55,741 bases of DNA from an uncultured Bacteroidales bacterium (GTDB taxonomy: Bacteria; Bacteroidota; Bacteroidia; Bacteroidales; Bacteroidaceae), in the NCBI GenBank assembly GCA_902801425.1, contig CADCIQ010000006.1, positions 1 to 55,741 of the forward strand, given 5' to 3'. Position 1 is the first letter of the stretch; every line of letters starts with the position of its first letter. Shown here piece after piece: positions 33,701 to 42,878 of the stretch. Under the pieces are notes generated by a model that had not been told where the DNA came from, searched no databases, and saw only the letters and a list, made by a program, of their open reading frames with translations. The position numbers were made by a program, and so were the translations under genes.

Positions 33701-34708
33701 TTATATCTTTCTGAAAATAGTCAATCTCAAAAGCACCTCCAAAAGCAATATCAGGACGGCTGCAATAGCGAATGGCTGAAAAGCCTCATAGCGCTTTGAG
33801 AACTTCTTCACGTTCAGGCGAGTCTTCTCAAGCTGGTCAATATCCTTATAGATCTGCACCAACTCCTTGTTGTTCGTAGCACGATAGAAATTACCGTCAC
33901 TCATAGAAGAGATGTCCTGAAGCGTCTTTGTATCTATCTCAACAGGCCTGTTGATATACTGAACACCACCCGCAACAGGTACAGGATAAGGTGCGACACC
34001 ATTTGTACCCACACCAATGGTATATACACGTATTCCCATGCTCTTGGCTATCTGGGCAGCAGTCATAGGCGAAATATCACCCGTAGTGTTTGAACCGTCA
34101 GTAAGGAGTATCACCACCTTACTCTTAGCCTTTGAACTCTTCAAGCGTGAAACCGCATTGGCTAGTCCCATACCGATAGCCGTACCATCAGAGATAAGTC
34201 CCTGTGCAGCAATATCCGTTCTTGTGCCTTGCAGAAGATTGAGCAAGGAAGCATGATCGACGGTCATAGGACATTGGGTGAAAGACTCACCTGCAAATAT
34301 CGTAAGACCGATATTGTCATTAGGACGGTCAGAGATAAACTCACTTGCCACAGCCTTAGCAGCCTCAATACGGTTCGGCTTCAGATCCTCAGCCAGCATA
34401 CTGGTTGATACGTCCATAGCAAGCATGATGTCAATACCCTCAACAGTCTTCTCATCCCACGCATTATGGGTTTGAGGACGAGCCAAGGCAATAACGACAA
34501 GCGTGAAAGCAATACACCTGAGCACCATAGGCAAGCCCATCATCCTTACCCTCCAACTAACAGGAGCGTTACGATAGACATTAGTGTCGCTCAGGCAGAT
34601 AGAAACCTCCGCCTTTCTCTTACCTGCATTGCGGAAAAGGAAGTACCATATTATATAAGGTACGAGCAATAGCAGTAATACGAAGTATAATGGTGATTCA
34701 AATTCCAT
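33701..34708 (-). CDS. batA: BatA-like von Willebrand A membrane protein
   Basis: The 335-aa product shares the BatB architecture: spans near residues 8-25 and 60-78, MIDAS motif AMDVSTSMLAED, LLTDGSNTTGDISP and a C-terminal span (about 312-330). It is a paralogue of the next gene, and BatA and BatB act together. The gap to the preceding gene is filled by a family A element, whose end lies 5 bp before the start codon. Confidence 0.92.
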   Translation of the reverse strand: MEFESPLYFVLLLLLVPYIIWYFLFRNAGKRKAEVSICLSDTNVYRNAPVSWRVRMMGLPMVLRCIAFTLVVIALARPQTHNAWDEKTVEGIDIMLAMDVSTSMLAEDLKPNRIEAAKAVASEFISDRPNDNIGLTIFAGESFTQCPMTVDHASLLNLLQGTRTDIAAQGLISDGTAIGMGLANAVSRLKSSKAKSKVVILLTDGSNTTGDISPMTAAQIAKSMGIRVYTIGVGTNGVAPYPVPVAGGVQYINRPVEIDTKTLQDISSMSDGNFYRATNNKELVQIYKDIDQLEKTRLNVKKFSKRYEAFQPFAIAAVLILLLEVLLRLTIFRKI

Positions 34709-34712
34709 AAAG

Positions 34713-34900
34713 ACAGCCCCTCACCCGCCCTATGGGCACCCTCTCCCCAAAGGGCGAGGGATTAGTTACCTTTGTACGGTATTGGGGTATTAATTTATAA
34801 TTCTCAATTTTCAATTCCATTATTTGCCCCATAGTTAGAAATACTAACTTTTTCCTCGCCCCTTGGGGAGAGGATGCCAGAAAGGCAGGTGAGGGGCTGT
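34713..34900. repeat. Intergenic inverted-repeat element, family A copy 2
   Basis: Same arms and spacer plan as 25297-25469 (ATTAGTTACCTTTG...AGAAATACTAACTTT). It occupies the whole gap between the DUF-type gene and batA inside the operon. Confidence 0.85.
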
Positions 34901-34907
34901 TGCCATT

Positions 34908-35990
34908 CTACACTACCAGCATTATCAACTGCCAGAACACATAGACGAGAAGAGCTACGTTTGCAAGAATAACGGCAACCAGAGTCCACTTCAGTATCTT
35001 GCGGTTGCGGATTGTCTGCTTATCCTGCTCAGTAACGGTTGGCTCAATACGCTCCTCGGTAGGAGCATTCTCCTGCTTTGTGGTATTGATGAAGTCAATG
35101 GCAGAAATGAGGTTATGATCATTCTCATTAACCCCGACAGAATATTTCGCAAACTTCACGAGGTCGGCAGTCTCAAAGAGCATAGTAAGCTCATTGATCT
35201 TTGTCTGATCCTCTTCCTGACGAAGGCGAGAGATAATCTCTGCACTTGTCATCTCCATTGCGTTGAATCCGAAACGCTCCATCATATAGCGACGCAGAGT
35301 GTCTGTCAGATGAGTATAGTATGCCTTTGCATCATCAACCGTCAAGGTTGTGCTCTTCGTCTTTATCTCCTCAATAGAGTTGAGAGCCTTCTGGTGAGCT
35401 GGTACTCGCTTGATAATCCTTACCTTAAAGACGATCGGCTTCTCGCTCTTCAGACGCATGAACATCAGGAGGGCAACGATGAAGAGAATGAACTCAACAG
35501 CACTCAGCCAAAGGAGGCGGCTCCACTCTTCCCAGACGAAAGGATTGTCCTGAACATCCTTAGGACCAAAGAACTGGTTTGGATGCAAGGTATCTACCTT
35601 CACGGTAAGAACCTTCAATGCCAGCGACTTAGATTCAAACTCCTTGCCGTCAACCTTTACCTTCACAGCCGGAATATAATACAAGGTATCATCGAATGAA
35701 GTGAGGGTATAGTGAGCAGAAACACGAACGTATCCGTCATCAAGCTTCTGGGTATCGGAAGGCAATGTCTCCACGACCTCGATGCCCGGAATAATATACT
35801 GTAAAGGCTCGAACTGAGGAAACTGCACTTTCTGACCTTCCTTCACGGTCACACCGAGGTGGAAACCAGTCTGCTGTCCCACGAAAATAGCGGTAGAGTC
35901 AATCTTTGCCTCTACGCTAACATTCTGTGCCGACATCGGAAGAACAACGAGCATCAATGCCCAGAGCAATATGTAAATTTTCTTTGTCAA
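34908..35990 (-). CDS. Bat-operon membrane protein, BatD-like N-terminal part
   Basis: The 360-aa product starts with a signal peptide (MTKKIYILLWALMLVVLPMSAQ), has a beta-rich extracytoplasmic domain (about 23-155), a membrane span (about 160-180), a cytoplasmic segment with DTLRRYMMERFGFNAMEMT (about 245-265), and a C-terminal span (about 335-357). It occupies the usual place of a conserved aerotolerance-operon gene between the DUF58 and BatA genes. The start codon must be TTG: the only in-frame alternative upstream is preceded by TAA. Its exact role is unknown. Confidence 0.8.
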   Translation of the reverse strand: MTKKIYILLWALMLVVLPMSAQNVSVEAKIDSTAIFVGQQTGFHLGVTVKEGQKVQFPQFEPLQYIIPGIEVVETLPSDTQKLDDGYVRVSAHYTLTSFDDTLYYIPAVKVKVDGKEFESKSLALKVLTVKVDTLHPNQFFGPKDVQDNPFVWEEWSRLLWLSAVEFILFIVALLMFMRLKSEKPIVFKVRIIKRVPAHQKALNSIEEIKTKSTTLTVDDAKAYYTHLTDTLRRYMMERFGFNAMEMTSAEIISRLRQEEDQTKINELTMLFETADLVKFAKYSVGVNENDHNLISAIDFINTTKQENAPTEERIEPTVTEQDKQTIRNRKILKWTLVAVILANVALLVYVFWQLIMLVV

Positions 35991-36005
35991 ACCTATATCT
36001 ATTTT

Positions 36006-36095
36006 TTAGTGAAAAAATGAAAAAATCATAAAATGAAAAATACATCTTACCATTCTGCATTTTTAATTTTTCACTTTTCATTTTTCATTTACCAT
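36006..36095. repeat. TTTTTCATTT/AAATGAAAAA repeats in the bat operon gap
   Basis: The gap carries AAAATGAAAAAATCATAAAATG on one side and TTTTTCACTTTTCATTTTTC on the other, able to pair. A similar block follows the gph-like gene at 43780-43815. Confidence 0.55.
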
Positions 36096-36968
36096 TTAAC
36101 ATCCTCTCATAGCAAACATCTGCCTGAGCGACTTTACATAGTCACCATCGGTAGCAACGCTGACGAAATCCACGCTCGACTTTGCGAATGTCTGCTTCAA
36201 AGCAGCAGAACGCTCCTGCCAGAATTTTGCGTGAGCCGTGCGAAGTGCCTTGCTCGATGTATCGATATACATCTCATGACCAGTCTCGGCATCCCTTACA
36301 CGGAGCAAGCCGACATCAGGAAGTGTCTTCATTATCGGGTCATAGACCTGAATAGCCATAAGGTCGTGCTTTGAACGGCACACCTGCAACGGCTTCATAA
36401 AAGGCTTACGGTCATAGAAGTCACTCATAACGAAAGCCGTACACTTCCTTTTCATCACCTGTCCGAGGAACTCGAAGGCCTGCGACACATCGGTCTTCTT
36501 TGACTCTGGCTGGAAATCAAGCACCTCACGTATGATGTAAAGGACATGCTTCCTGCCTTTCTTTGGCGGAATGTATTTCTCTATTCGGTCAGAAAAGAAG
36601 ATGACACCTATCTTATCATTATTCTGAATTGCCGAGAATGCAAGCGTTGCGGCCATCTCAGTAACCATCTCTCGCTTCATCTGATTGCGCGTACCGAAAT
36701 CAAGCGAACCAGAAACATCGATCATCAGCATAACGGTAAGCTCACGCTCTTCCTCGAACACCTTCACGAACGGACGATGAAATCTCGCCGTCACGTTCCA
36801 GTCGATATCACGCACATCATCACCGAACTGATATTCCCTCACCTCAGAGAACGCCATACCGCGTCCCTTGAAAGCCGAGTGATATTGTCCGGCGAAGATA
36901 TTGCTCGAAAGACCGCGGGTCTTTATCTCAATCTTCCTGACCTTTTTTAGTATTTCAGAAGTCTCCAT
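36096..36968 (-). CDS. DUF58 protein (vWA-like) of the bat operon
   Basis: The 290-aa product has the DUF58 signature: GMAFSEVREYQFGDDVRDIDWNVTARF-like sequence near residues 40-66 and a vWA-like fold with MIDVSGSLDFG. DUF58 proteins partner MoxR ATPases. The start is METSEIL, since the frame further upstream is translated from the family A element. It is cytoplasmic and follows moxR across element A3. Confidence 0.9.
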   Translation of the reverse strand: METSEILKKVRKIEIKTRGLSSNIFAGQYHSAFKGRGMAFSEVREYQFGDDVRDIDWNVTARFHRPFVKVFEEERELTVMLMIDVSGSLDFGTRNQMKREMVTEMAATLAFSAIQNNDKIGVIFFSDRIEKYIPPKKGRKHVLYIIREVLDFQPESKKTDVSQAFEFLGQVMKRKCTAFVMSDFYDRKPFMKPLQVCRSKHDLMAIQVYDPIMKTLPDVGLLRVRDAETGHEMYIDTSSKALRTAHAKFWQERSAALKQTFAKSSVDFVSVATDGDYVKSLRQMFAMRGC

Positions 36969-36974
36969 AAAAAG

Positions 36975-37154
36975 ACAGCCCCTCACCCGCCCTATGGGCA
37001 CCCTCTCCCCAAGGGGCGAGGGAAAAAGTTACCTTTTTACGCTATGGGGTATGTATTTTTAATTGCGTTATTAATTCAATTTTCTTGAGGTTTCATTACT
37101 AACATCCCCCTCGCCCCTTGGGGAGAGGGTGCCCGAAGGGCGAGTGAGGGGCCG
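36975..37154. repeat. Intergenic inverted-repeat element, family A copy 3
   Basis: Arms as in copies 1 and 2, spacer with AAAGTTACCTTTTTACGCTATGG and GAGGTTTCATTACTAAC. Fills the gap between moxR and the DUF58 gene, 6 bp before the DUF58 start. Confidence 0.85.
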
Positions 37155-37167
37155 TAGCTTAGGTTTC

Positions 37168-38163
37168 TTAAGGCACCTCAACCTTATTGATTATCTGGCT
37201 AACGATTTCCTCAGAGGTGATATTGTTAGCCTCTGCCTCGTAAGAAAGGCCGATACGATGACGAAGAACATCATGAGCAACGGCTCTTACATCTTCAGGA
37301 ACGACATAGCCTCTTCTCTTAATGAAGGCGTATGCACGAGCAGCCTTACAAAGACTGATACTTGCACGAGGACTACCACCGAAAGTAATCATTGACTTGA
37401 GTTCCTTCAAGCCATAGTTCTCAGGGAAACGTGTAGCGAACACGATATCTGCAATATACTGCTCGATCTTCTCATCGATATAAACCTGACGAACAACCTC
37501 ACGAGCCTTGATGATCTCCTCTGCAGAGCTTACAGGAACAACAGTTGGCATGCTACCTGCAAGGTTCTCACGCATGATGCGCTTCTCCTCCTCAAGTGTT
37601 GGGTAGCTGATAACGACCTTCAGCATGAAACGGTCCATCTGCGCCTCAGGCAATGGATATGTACCTTCCTGCTCAACAGGGTTCTGTGTTGCCATTACGA
37701 GGAAAGGTTTTGGAAGTGCGAATGTAGATTCACCAATTGTCACCTGATGCTCCTGCATAGCCTCAAGCAAAGCACTCTGTACCTTAGCCGGAGCACGGTT
37801 GATCTCATCGGCAAGCACGAAGTTAGCAAACACAGGACCTTTCTTCACCTGGAAGTTCTCATCCTTCTGTGAGTAGATCATAGTACCTACGACATCAGCT
37901 GGGAGAAGGTCTGGAGTAAACTGAATACGACTGAACTTCGAGTCGATAAGCTTTGAAAGTGTGTTGATAGCGAGAGTCTTTGCAAGACCCGGAACGCCTT
38001 CAAGCAATATGTGGCCATCGGAAAGAAGTCCGATGAGAAGTGATTCAACAAGATGTTTCTGACCGACAATGACACGATCCATGCCGGTTGTCAGATTAGT
38101 AACAAAGTTACTCTGCTGCTCTATGAGAGCATTTAATTCTCTTATGTCTATAGCTTCTGCCAT
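37168..38163 (-). CDS. moxR: MoxR-family AAA+ ATPase
   Basis: The 331-aa product is a MoxR ATPase: Walker A GVPGLAKT (about 56-63), Walker B with ADEINRAPAKVQSALLEAMQE, sensor 1 ATQNPVEQEGTYPLPEAQMDRF, and arginine-finger/sensor 2 region at about 260-310. MoxR proteins act as chaperone-like partners of vWA proteins such as the DUF58 and Bat proteins downstream. It is the first gene of the operon, with a TACTTTTG promoter 46 bp upstream. Confidence 0.95.
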   Translation of the reverse strand: MAEAIDIRELNALIEQQSNFVTNLTTGMDRVIVGQKHLVESLLIGLLSDGHILLEGVPGLAKTLAINTLSKLIDSKFSRIQFTPDLLPADVVGTMIYSQKDENFQVKKGPVFANFVLADEINRAPAKVQSALLEAMQEHQVTIGESTFALPKPFLVMATQNPVEQEGTYPLPEAQMDRFMLKVVISYPTLEEEKRIMRENLAGSMPTVVPVSSAEEIIKAREVVRQVYIDEKIEQYIADIVFATRFPENYGLKELKSMITFGGSPRASISLCKAARAYAFIKRRGYVVPEDVRAVAHDVLRHRIGLSYEAEANNITSEEIVSQIINKVEVP

Positions 38164-38208
38164 AATTTTTTAATATGTTTTATTTACCTATTTTCCAAAA
38201 ATCGAATG

Positions 38209-38216
38209 CAAAAGTA
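38209..38216 (-). promoter_or_regulatory. -7 element of the moxR-bat operon
   Basis: TACTTTTG on the minus strand, 46 bp before the moxR start. Confidence 0.65.
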
Positions 38217-38552
38217 CAAAAAAATACCCACTAATCAGCATCCAATCATCTAAAAAGTATTAATTTAAGCATTAATTAACGAGATATTTTAAAAAATTTG
38301 AAAAACGACGTGCTTAGACAGATACGAAAAAGCACAATTCCACAAGTCTGAAAGTAGTTTCTGGTGATTGTATTCAAGGATTTGTATAGGATTATGAAAG
38401 AAGTATCATTTTAATATAAAAAACGCATTAACAATAGTTTACAAATCGTCAAGAGAAGCCTGACGTTTTCGATATTTCAACGCCAAACTTTTTTGATACA
38501 TACACAGGCTATTTAGCGTACAAAGTAGTTCACTTGTTCCTCCTAAGATAAT

Positions 38553-38645
38553 CCATCGATAATCCATCGATAATCCATCGATAGTCCATCGAAACGATGG
38601 AGAAACGATGGATAAGCGATGGAGAAGCAATGGAGAAGCAATGGA
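38553..38645. repeat. 11-bp-phased mirrored array, CCATCGA/CGATGG units
   Basis: CCATCG begins at 38553, 38564, 38575 and 38586, then its reverse complement CGATGG (or CAATGG) at 38595, 38606, 38617, 38628 and 38639. Every step within each half is 11 bp. It lies in the divergent region between moxR and the kdsC-like gene; no gene is present in 38217-38770. Confidence 0.95.
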
Positions 38646-38770
38646 GGATAAGCGGAATAAAAGTGTTTTCTTCTCAACATGAAAAGTGCCTTTTACATGA
38701 CGAGAGATAAAAAAAGGGATTTCCTCGCAAAGCGAAGGGGGATTTTCTTGGTGGAATCGTTTTTTTTGTA

Positions 38771-38778
38771 TATCTTTG
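38771..38778 (+). promoter_or_regulatory. -7 element of the kdsC-like promoter
   Basis: TATCTTTG, 31 bp before the ATG. Confidence 0.65.
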
Positions 38779-38808
38779 CACTCAGAAAGAATAAACAAAT
38801 AGAAGAGG

Positions 38809-39327
38809 ATGATAGAATACGATTTATCAAAGATAACAACTGTAATATTTGATGTCGATGGGGTTCTAAGCGCAAACACGATTCCAATGGATCTTAACGG
38901 CAATCCAGTTCGCACAATGAATGTGAAAGATGGCTATGCCATACAACTTGCAGCAAAGCAAGGCATACGCCTTGCCATAATCACAGGCGGCAAATGTGAC
39001 AGCATTCAATATCGTTACAGCAAACTGGGTGTGAACGACATCTACATGGGTTGCGCCGTGAAGATTGAGACTTATCGTGAATATTGTCGTCAGCATAACC
39101 TCAAGGACGAGGAAGTGATGTTTCTCGGGGATGACATTCCCGACTACGAGATTATGAAGGTGGTTGGTTGCCCTTGCAGCCCTTCCGATGCCTGTCAGGA
39201 CATTAAGGATATTTCCACATACGTATCTCCTTCCCCTGGAGGCAACGGCTTTGCCCGTGATGTGCTTGAGCAACTGCTCCGTAGCAAAGGGCTCTGGCTA
39301 AGCTCGGCAAAAGCGTTTGGGTGGTAA
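38809..39327 (+). CDS. KdsC-like HAD phosphatase (KDO-8-phosphate phosphatase)
   Basis: The 172-aa product has HAD motif I DVDGVLS (near residue 15), motif II ITGG (near 59) and motif IV GDDIPDYE (near 106), with the short cap-less fold of the KdsC group. This group makes KDO from KDO-8-phosphate for lipopolysaccharide. Sequence and length (about 170 residues) fit KdsC best, although related sugar-phosphate phosphatases cannot be excluded. It heads a plus-strand run with maf and clpC, separated by inverted-repeat elements. Confidence 0.88.
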   Translation: MIEYDLSKITTVIFDVDGVLSANTIPMDLNGNPVRTMNVKDGYAIQLAAKQGIRLAIITGGKCDSIQYRYSKLGVNDIYMGCAVKIETYREYCRQHNLKDEEVMFLGDDIPDYEIMKVVGCPCSPSDACQDIKDISTYVSPSPGGNGFARDVLEQLLRSKGLWLSSAKAFGW

Positions 39328-39341
39328 AAAGCCCCCCAGCC

Positions 39342-39520
39342 ACAGCCCCTCACCTGCCCTATGGGCATCCTCTCCCCAAGGGGCGAGGAGGAAGTTAGTA
39401 TTTCAAATCAAAGGGGCCAATTTGAGAATTGAAAACAACAAACAAAAAAAACAGCGAATAAAGGTAACTCATCCCTCGCCCCTTGGGGAGAGGGTGCCCG
39501 CAGGGCGGGTGAGGGGCCGT
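39342..39520. repeat. Intergenic inverted-repeat element, family A copy 4 (reversed)
   Basis: Arms as in the other family A copies, but the spacer is reversed: GGAAGTTAGTATTTCAAATC on the left and AAAGGTAACTC on the right. It fills the kdsC-maf gap and ends 10 bp before the maf start. Confidence 0.85.
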
Positions 39521-39529
39521 TCTTTCTCT

Positions 39530-40168
39530 ATGAAATTAATCTTAGCCAGCAATTCCCCACGCCGTCGTGAACTTCTCGGCGGTCTTGACATACCATACGA
39601 AGTCCATGTCATAAAAGGCATAGACGAAAGCTATCCTGATACTCTTCCGGCAAAGGAAGTAGCTCAATACATAGCTGGAAAGAAAGCCGTTCCTTACAAG
39701 GAATGGTTCACGAACAAAGAGGCTGTTCCTGAAGGCATTACGATGACCGATGATACGATAGTAGTAACTGCCGATACCGTTGTCGTTGTGGATGATATGA
39801 TTCTCGGAAAGCCAAAGGATCGTGAGGATGCCCATCGTATGCTCCGCCTCGTCAGCGGTCGCACGCATCAAGTCTATACTGGCGTGTGTCTGCTCAGCTA
39901 TGACCAGGAGAAACACCTCTCTGTTTGTACTAACGTGACTTTCCGCGAGCTTACCGATGAGGAGATATACTATTATATAGACAACTACAAGCCATTCGAC
40001 AAGGCTGGTGCCTATGGCATTCAGGAATGGATTGGCTATATTGGCGTTACTCGTCTGGAGGGCAGTTATTTCAACGTAATGGGATTGCCTGTGCAAAGAA
40101 TTAATGATGAGCTAAAACGGCCTCTCCCCCCGCCCTCCCCCGTAGGGAGGGAGCCGGAAGGCAAATAA
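39530..40168 (+). CDS. maf: Maf-family nucleotide pyrophosphatase
   Basis: The 212-aa product has the Maf N-terminal signature MKLILASNSPRRRELL and the conserved TADTVVVVDDMILGKPKD and SGRTHQVYTGVCLL blocks. Maf proteins hydrolyse dTTP, UTP or modified nucleotides. The start is the ATG at 39530; frame further upstream is element A4. The last 16 residues (RPLPPPSPVGREPEGK) are encoded by the left arm of element B1, so the natural C terminus has been extended by an inserted repeat. Confidence 0.93.
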   Translation: MKLILASNSPRRRELLGGLDIPYEVHVIKGIDESYPDTLPAKEVAQYIAGKKAVPYKEWFTNKEAVPEGITMTDDTIVVTADTVVVVDDMILGKPKDREDAHRMLRLVSGRTHQVYTGVCLLSYDQEKHLSVCTNVTFRELTDEEIYYYIDNYKPFDKAGAYGIQEWIGYIGVTRLEGSYFNVMGLPVQRINDELKRPLPPPSPVGREPEGK

Positions 40169-40326
40169 GTTGGCACGGGTTTTGTTAGATACCGTTGAAC
40201 GCAAAGACGCAGAGTTTTTATGTGTCCCATGTTCTTGAATTATAATAATGTAATTACTTATAGACAATTCCTCCACAACCGAATCGGCTCCCTCTCTACG
40301 GGAGAGGGCGGGGGGAGAGGCCTTTT
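40118..40326. repeat. Intergenic inverted-repeat element, family B copy 1
   Basis: Left arm CGGCCTCTCCCCCCGCCCTC.. and right arm ..GAGGGCGGGGGGAGAGGCC bound a spacer with AACGCAAAGACGCAGAG. It overlaps the maf 3' end and reaches to 3 bp before the clpC start. Confidence 0.85.
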
Positions 40327-40328
40327 TT

Positions 40329-42878
40329 ATGAAACATCAATATACAGATCAACTCATAAACCTTCTAAAGAAGACCCGACACTATGCAGCACAGCTGCAT
40401 AGCAAGAGCGTGCGTCCTGAGCATATCCTCCTTACTATGATTAAGGATCGCTATGACTTCCCTAATCAGGCTATGGAGCATCTCAACGTGGACAAGGATG
40501 TCGTCACACAAAGACTCCTTGAATCCATACAGGAAATCTTCAACCGTCAGGAGCAGAACAACGAGCCTGTAAATGCCGAGACGAAGGAGATTTCGGAGGA
40601 CGACATTCTCTTCAACGATCAGACTAACAGCATCTTACGCCTTGCCGACCTTGAGGCTCGCATGAGTCACGACCACGATGTTGATGTAAAGCATCTGCTC
40701 CTTGCTATGCTTCATGACGGCATGAATAGCGTAGCAAAGGATATTATGGAGGAAAATAACATGAACTACGATAACATTCTTGATTTCTGTGAGGAATACG
40801 CTCCTGCACAGACACCTACAAACGGTCTTGACCTGACCGATGATGATATGGAGGACGGAGTAGAGGATTCTGCTTCCAACACCCAGACAACGGAGAAGCC
40901 AAAGGCTAAGGCTGGTGGCAAGAAGACTCCTGTGATTGACAATTTCTCAACCGACCTTACTCAGGCAGCCGCAGAAGGCAAGCTTGATCCATGTGTCGGT
41001 CGTGAGAAGGAAATCCAGCGTCTCACGGAGATTCTTGGTCGCAGAAAGAAGAACAACCCTATCCTCATAGGCGAGCCTGGTGTGGGTAAGAGTGCCATTG
41101 TTGAAGGTCTTGCACAACGCATAGCCGACAACCGCACCTCCCCTATCCTATTCAACAAGCGTCTTGTGGCTCTTGATATGGCAGGAATGGTGGCTGGCAC
41201 CAAGTATCGCGGACAGTTCGAGGAGCGTATCAAGGCTCTTATCAAGGAGTTAGAGGAAAATCCAGATATCATTGTCTTCATCGATGAGATACACACAATC
41301 ATAGGTGCAGGTGGTGGCGGCGGTACTATGGATGCAGCCAATATGCTCAAGCCAGCATTGGCTCGTGGTAAGGTACAATGTATTGGTGCTACTACTCTCG
41401 ATGAGTATGCCAAGACTATCGAAAAAGATGGTGCTCTTGAGCGTCGTTTCCAGAAGATTATCGTACAGCCTTCAACGGCAGAGGAGACACTTCAGATACT
41501 TCATAACGTAAAGTCTCGCTATGAGGCTCATCATCACGTACATTATACAGACGAGGCTCTGACCGCTTGTGTCAAGTTGGCAGAACGCTATGTCACGGAT
41601 CGTGCTTTCCCTGACAAGGCTATTGATGCCCTTGACGAGGTTGGTTCACGCCTTCACTTGCAGTTCGTAGATGTTCCACAGGACATCGTAGAGCTTGAAA
41701 AGCAAGTGGCAGAGGCAAAGCAGAAGAAACTGGATTCCGTTAAGAATCAGAACTTTGAGCTTGCAGCCGCATATCGCGACAGGCAGAGCGAACTGGAGGA
41801 GCAACTGGCAGAAAGAAACCGTCGCTGGCAGTCAGGTGATTCCGACAACGTGAAGGAAGTTACCGCTGACGATGTGGCAGATGTAGTATCTATGATGACA
41901 GGCATTCCTGTTCAGCGTATGGCTGAGAGCGAAGGCGACCGTCTCCGCAATATGAGCTCTGTGCTGAAGAATGCCGTTGTGGCTCAGGATGCTGCCATAG
42001 ACAAGATGGTGAAGTCAATACAGCGTAACCGCGTAGGACTTCGTGATCCTAACCACCCTATCGGTGTGTTTATGTTCCTTGGTCCTACTGGTGTGGGTAA
42101 GACATATCTTGCCAAGAAACTCGCAGAGCACATGTTCGGTTCTGCCGATTCCCTCATACGTATTGACATGAGCGAATATACTGAGAGTTTCAATACCTCT
42201 CGTCTTGTAGGAGCGCCTCCGGGATATGTAGGATATGAGGAAGGTGGTCAGCTCACGGAGCAAGTTCGCCGTAAGCCTTACAGCATCATTCTTTTGGATG
42301 AGATAGAGAAGGCTCACAGCAACGTATTCAATATGCTTCTTCAGGTGCTCGACGAAGGTCGATTGACTGACGGAAACGGTCGTCTTGTGGATTTCCGTAA
42401 CACCGTTATCATCATGACCTCTAACGCAGGTACACGCCAGTTGAAGGAGTTTGCTCATGGTGTGGGCTTCAATGCAGGTAACGGTCTGGGGATCAACATG
42501 AACGAGAAGGACAAGGAATATGCTCGCTCTATCATTCAGAAGAGCCTCAGCAAACAGTTTGCTCCAGAGTTCCTTAACCGTCTTGATGAGATAATCACCT
42601 TCGATCAGCTCGACCTCAAGGCTATCAGAAAGATCATCGACATCGAGCTTAAACCTCTCATTAAACGAGTATCAGATTTGGGCTATACCCTTACTGTTTC
42701 CGAAGATGCCAAAGACTTTGTGGCGGAAAAGGGATATGATGTTCAGTTCGGTGCCCGTCCTTTGAAGCGTGCCATTCAAAACTACATCGAAGATGCCGTC
42801 TGCGAGCGCGTCCTCGGTGGCGAGATAAAGGAAGGTGATGAGATAAATATAACGAAGGCAGAACTATCAAAAGCCTAA
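40329..42878 (+). CDS. clpC: ClpC-type AAA+ unfoldase
   Basis: The 849-aa product is a Clp/Hsp100 ATPase that feeds proteins to ClpP or remodels aggregates. It has an N-terminal double ClpN domain (about 1-155), an acidic linker, AAA-1 with Walker A GEPGVGKS (248-255) and Walker B FIDEIHT (317-323), a UVR motif (about 470-505, LDSVKNQNFELAAAYRDRQ) that marks ClpC rather than ClpB or ClpA, and AAA-2 with GPTGVGKT (near 585-592). The last codons (KA-stop) and the following sequence are the start of element C2. No tight promoter motif was found, so it may be transcribed from kdsC or from inside element B1. Confidence 0.93.
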   Translation: MKHQYTDQLINLLKKTRHYAAQLHSKSVRPEHILLTMIKDRYDFPNQAMEHLNVDKDVVTQRLLESIQEIFNRQEQNNEPVNAETKEISEDDILFNDQTNSILRLADLEARMSHDHDVDVKHLLLAMLHDGMNSVAKDIMEENNMNYDNILDFCEEYAPAQTPTNGLDLTDDDMEDGVEDSASNTQTTEKPKAKAGGKKTPVIDNFSTDLTQAAAEGKLDPCVGREKEIQRLTEILGRRKKNNPILIGEPGVGKSAIVEGLAQRIADNRTSPILFNKRLVALDMAGMVAGTKYRGQFEERIKALIKELEENPDIIVFIDEIHTIIGAGGGGGTMDAANMLKPALARGKVQCIGATTLDEYAKTIEKDGALERRFQKIIVQPSTAEETLQILHNVKSRYEAHHHVHYTDEALTACVKLAERYVTDRAFPDKAIDALDEVGSRLHLQFVDVPQDIVELEKQVAEAKQKKLDSVKNQNFELAAAYRDRQSELEEQLAERNRRWQSGDSDNVKEVTADDVADVVSMMTGIPVQRMAESEGDRLRNMSSVLKNAVVAQDAAIDKMVKSIQRNRVGLRDPNHPIGVFMFLGPTGVGKTYLAKKLAEHMFGSADSLIRIDMSEYTESFNTSRLVGAPPGYVGYEEGGQLTEQVRRKPYSIILLDEIEKAHSNVFNMLLQVLDEGRLTDGNGRLVDFRNTVIIMTSNAGTRQLKEFAHGVGFNAGNGLGINMNEKDKEYARSIIQKSLSKQFAPEFLNRLDEIITFDQLDLKAIRKIIDIELKPLIKRVSDLGYTLTVSEDAKDFVAEKGYDVQFGARPLKRAIQNYIEDAVCERVLGGEIKEGDEINITKAELSKA

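Noticed and set aside
36969-37001. 11-residue N-terminal extension of the DUF58 protein
   Set aside because: It is translated from the A3 arm; METSEIL is the family-like start.
38439-38915. Minus-strand frame across the phased array and the kdsC start
   Set aside because: Part of it is a translation of the 11-bp repeats, and it overlaps the real kdsC-like start and promoter.
39317-39529. 71-residue N-terminal extension of Maf
   Set aside because: It translates the A4 element arms and spacer; the standard Maf start MKLILASNSP follows.
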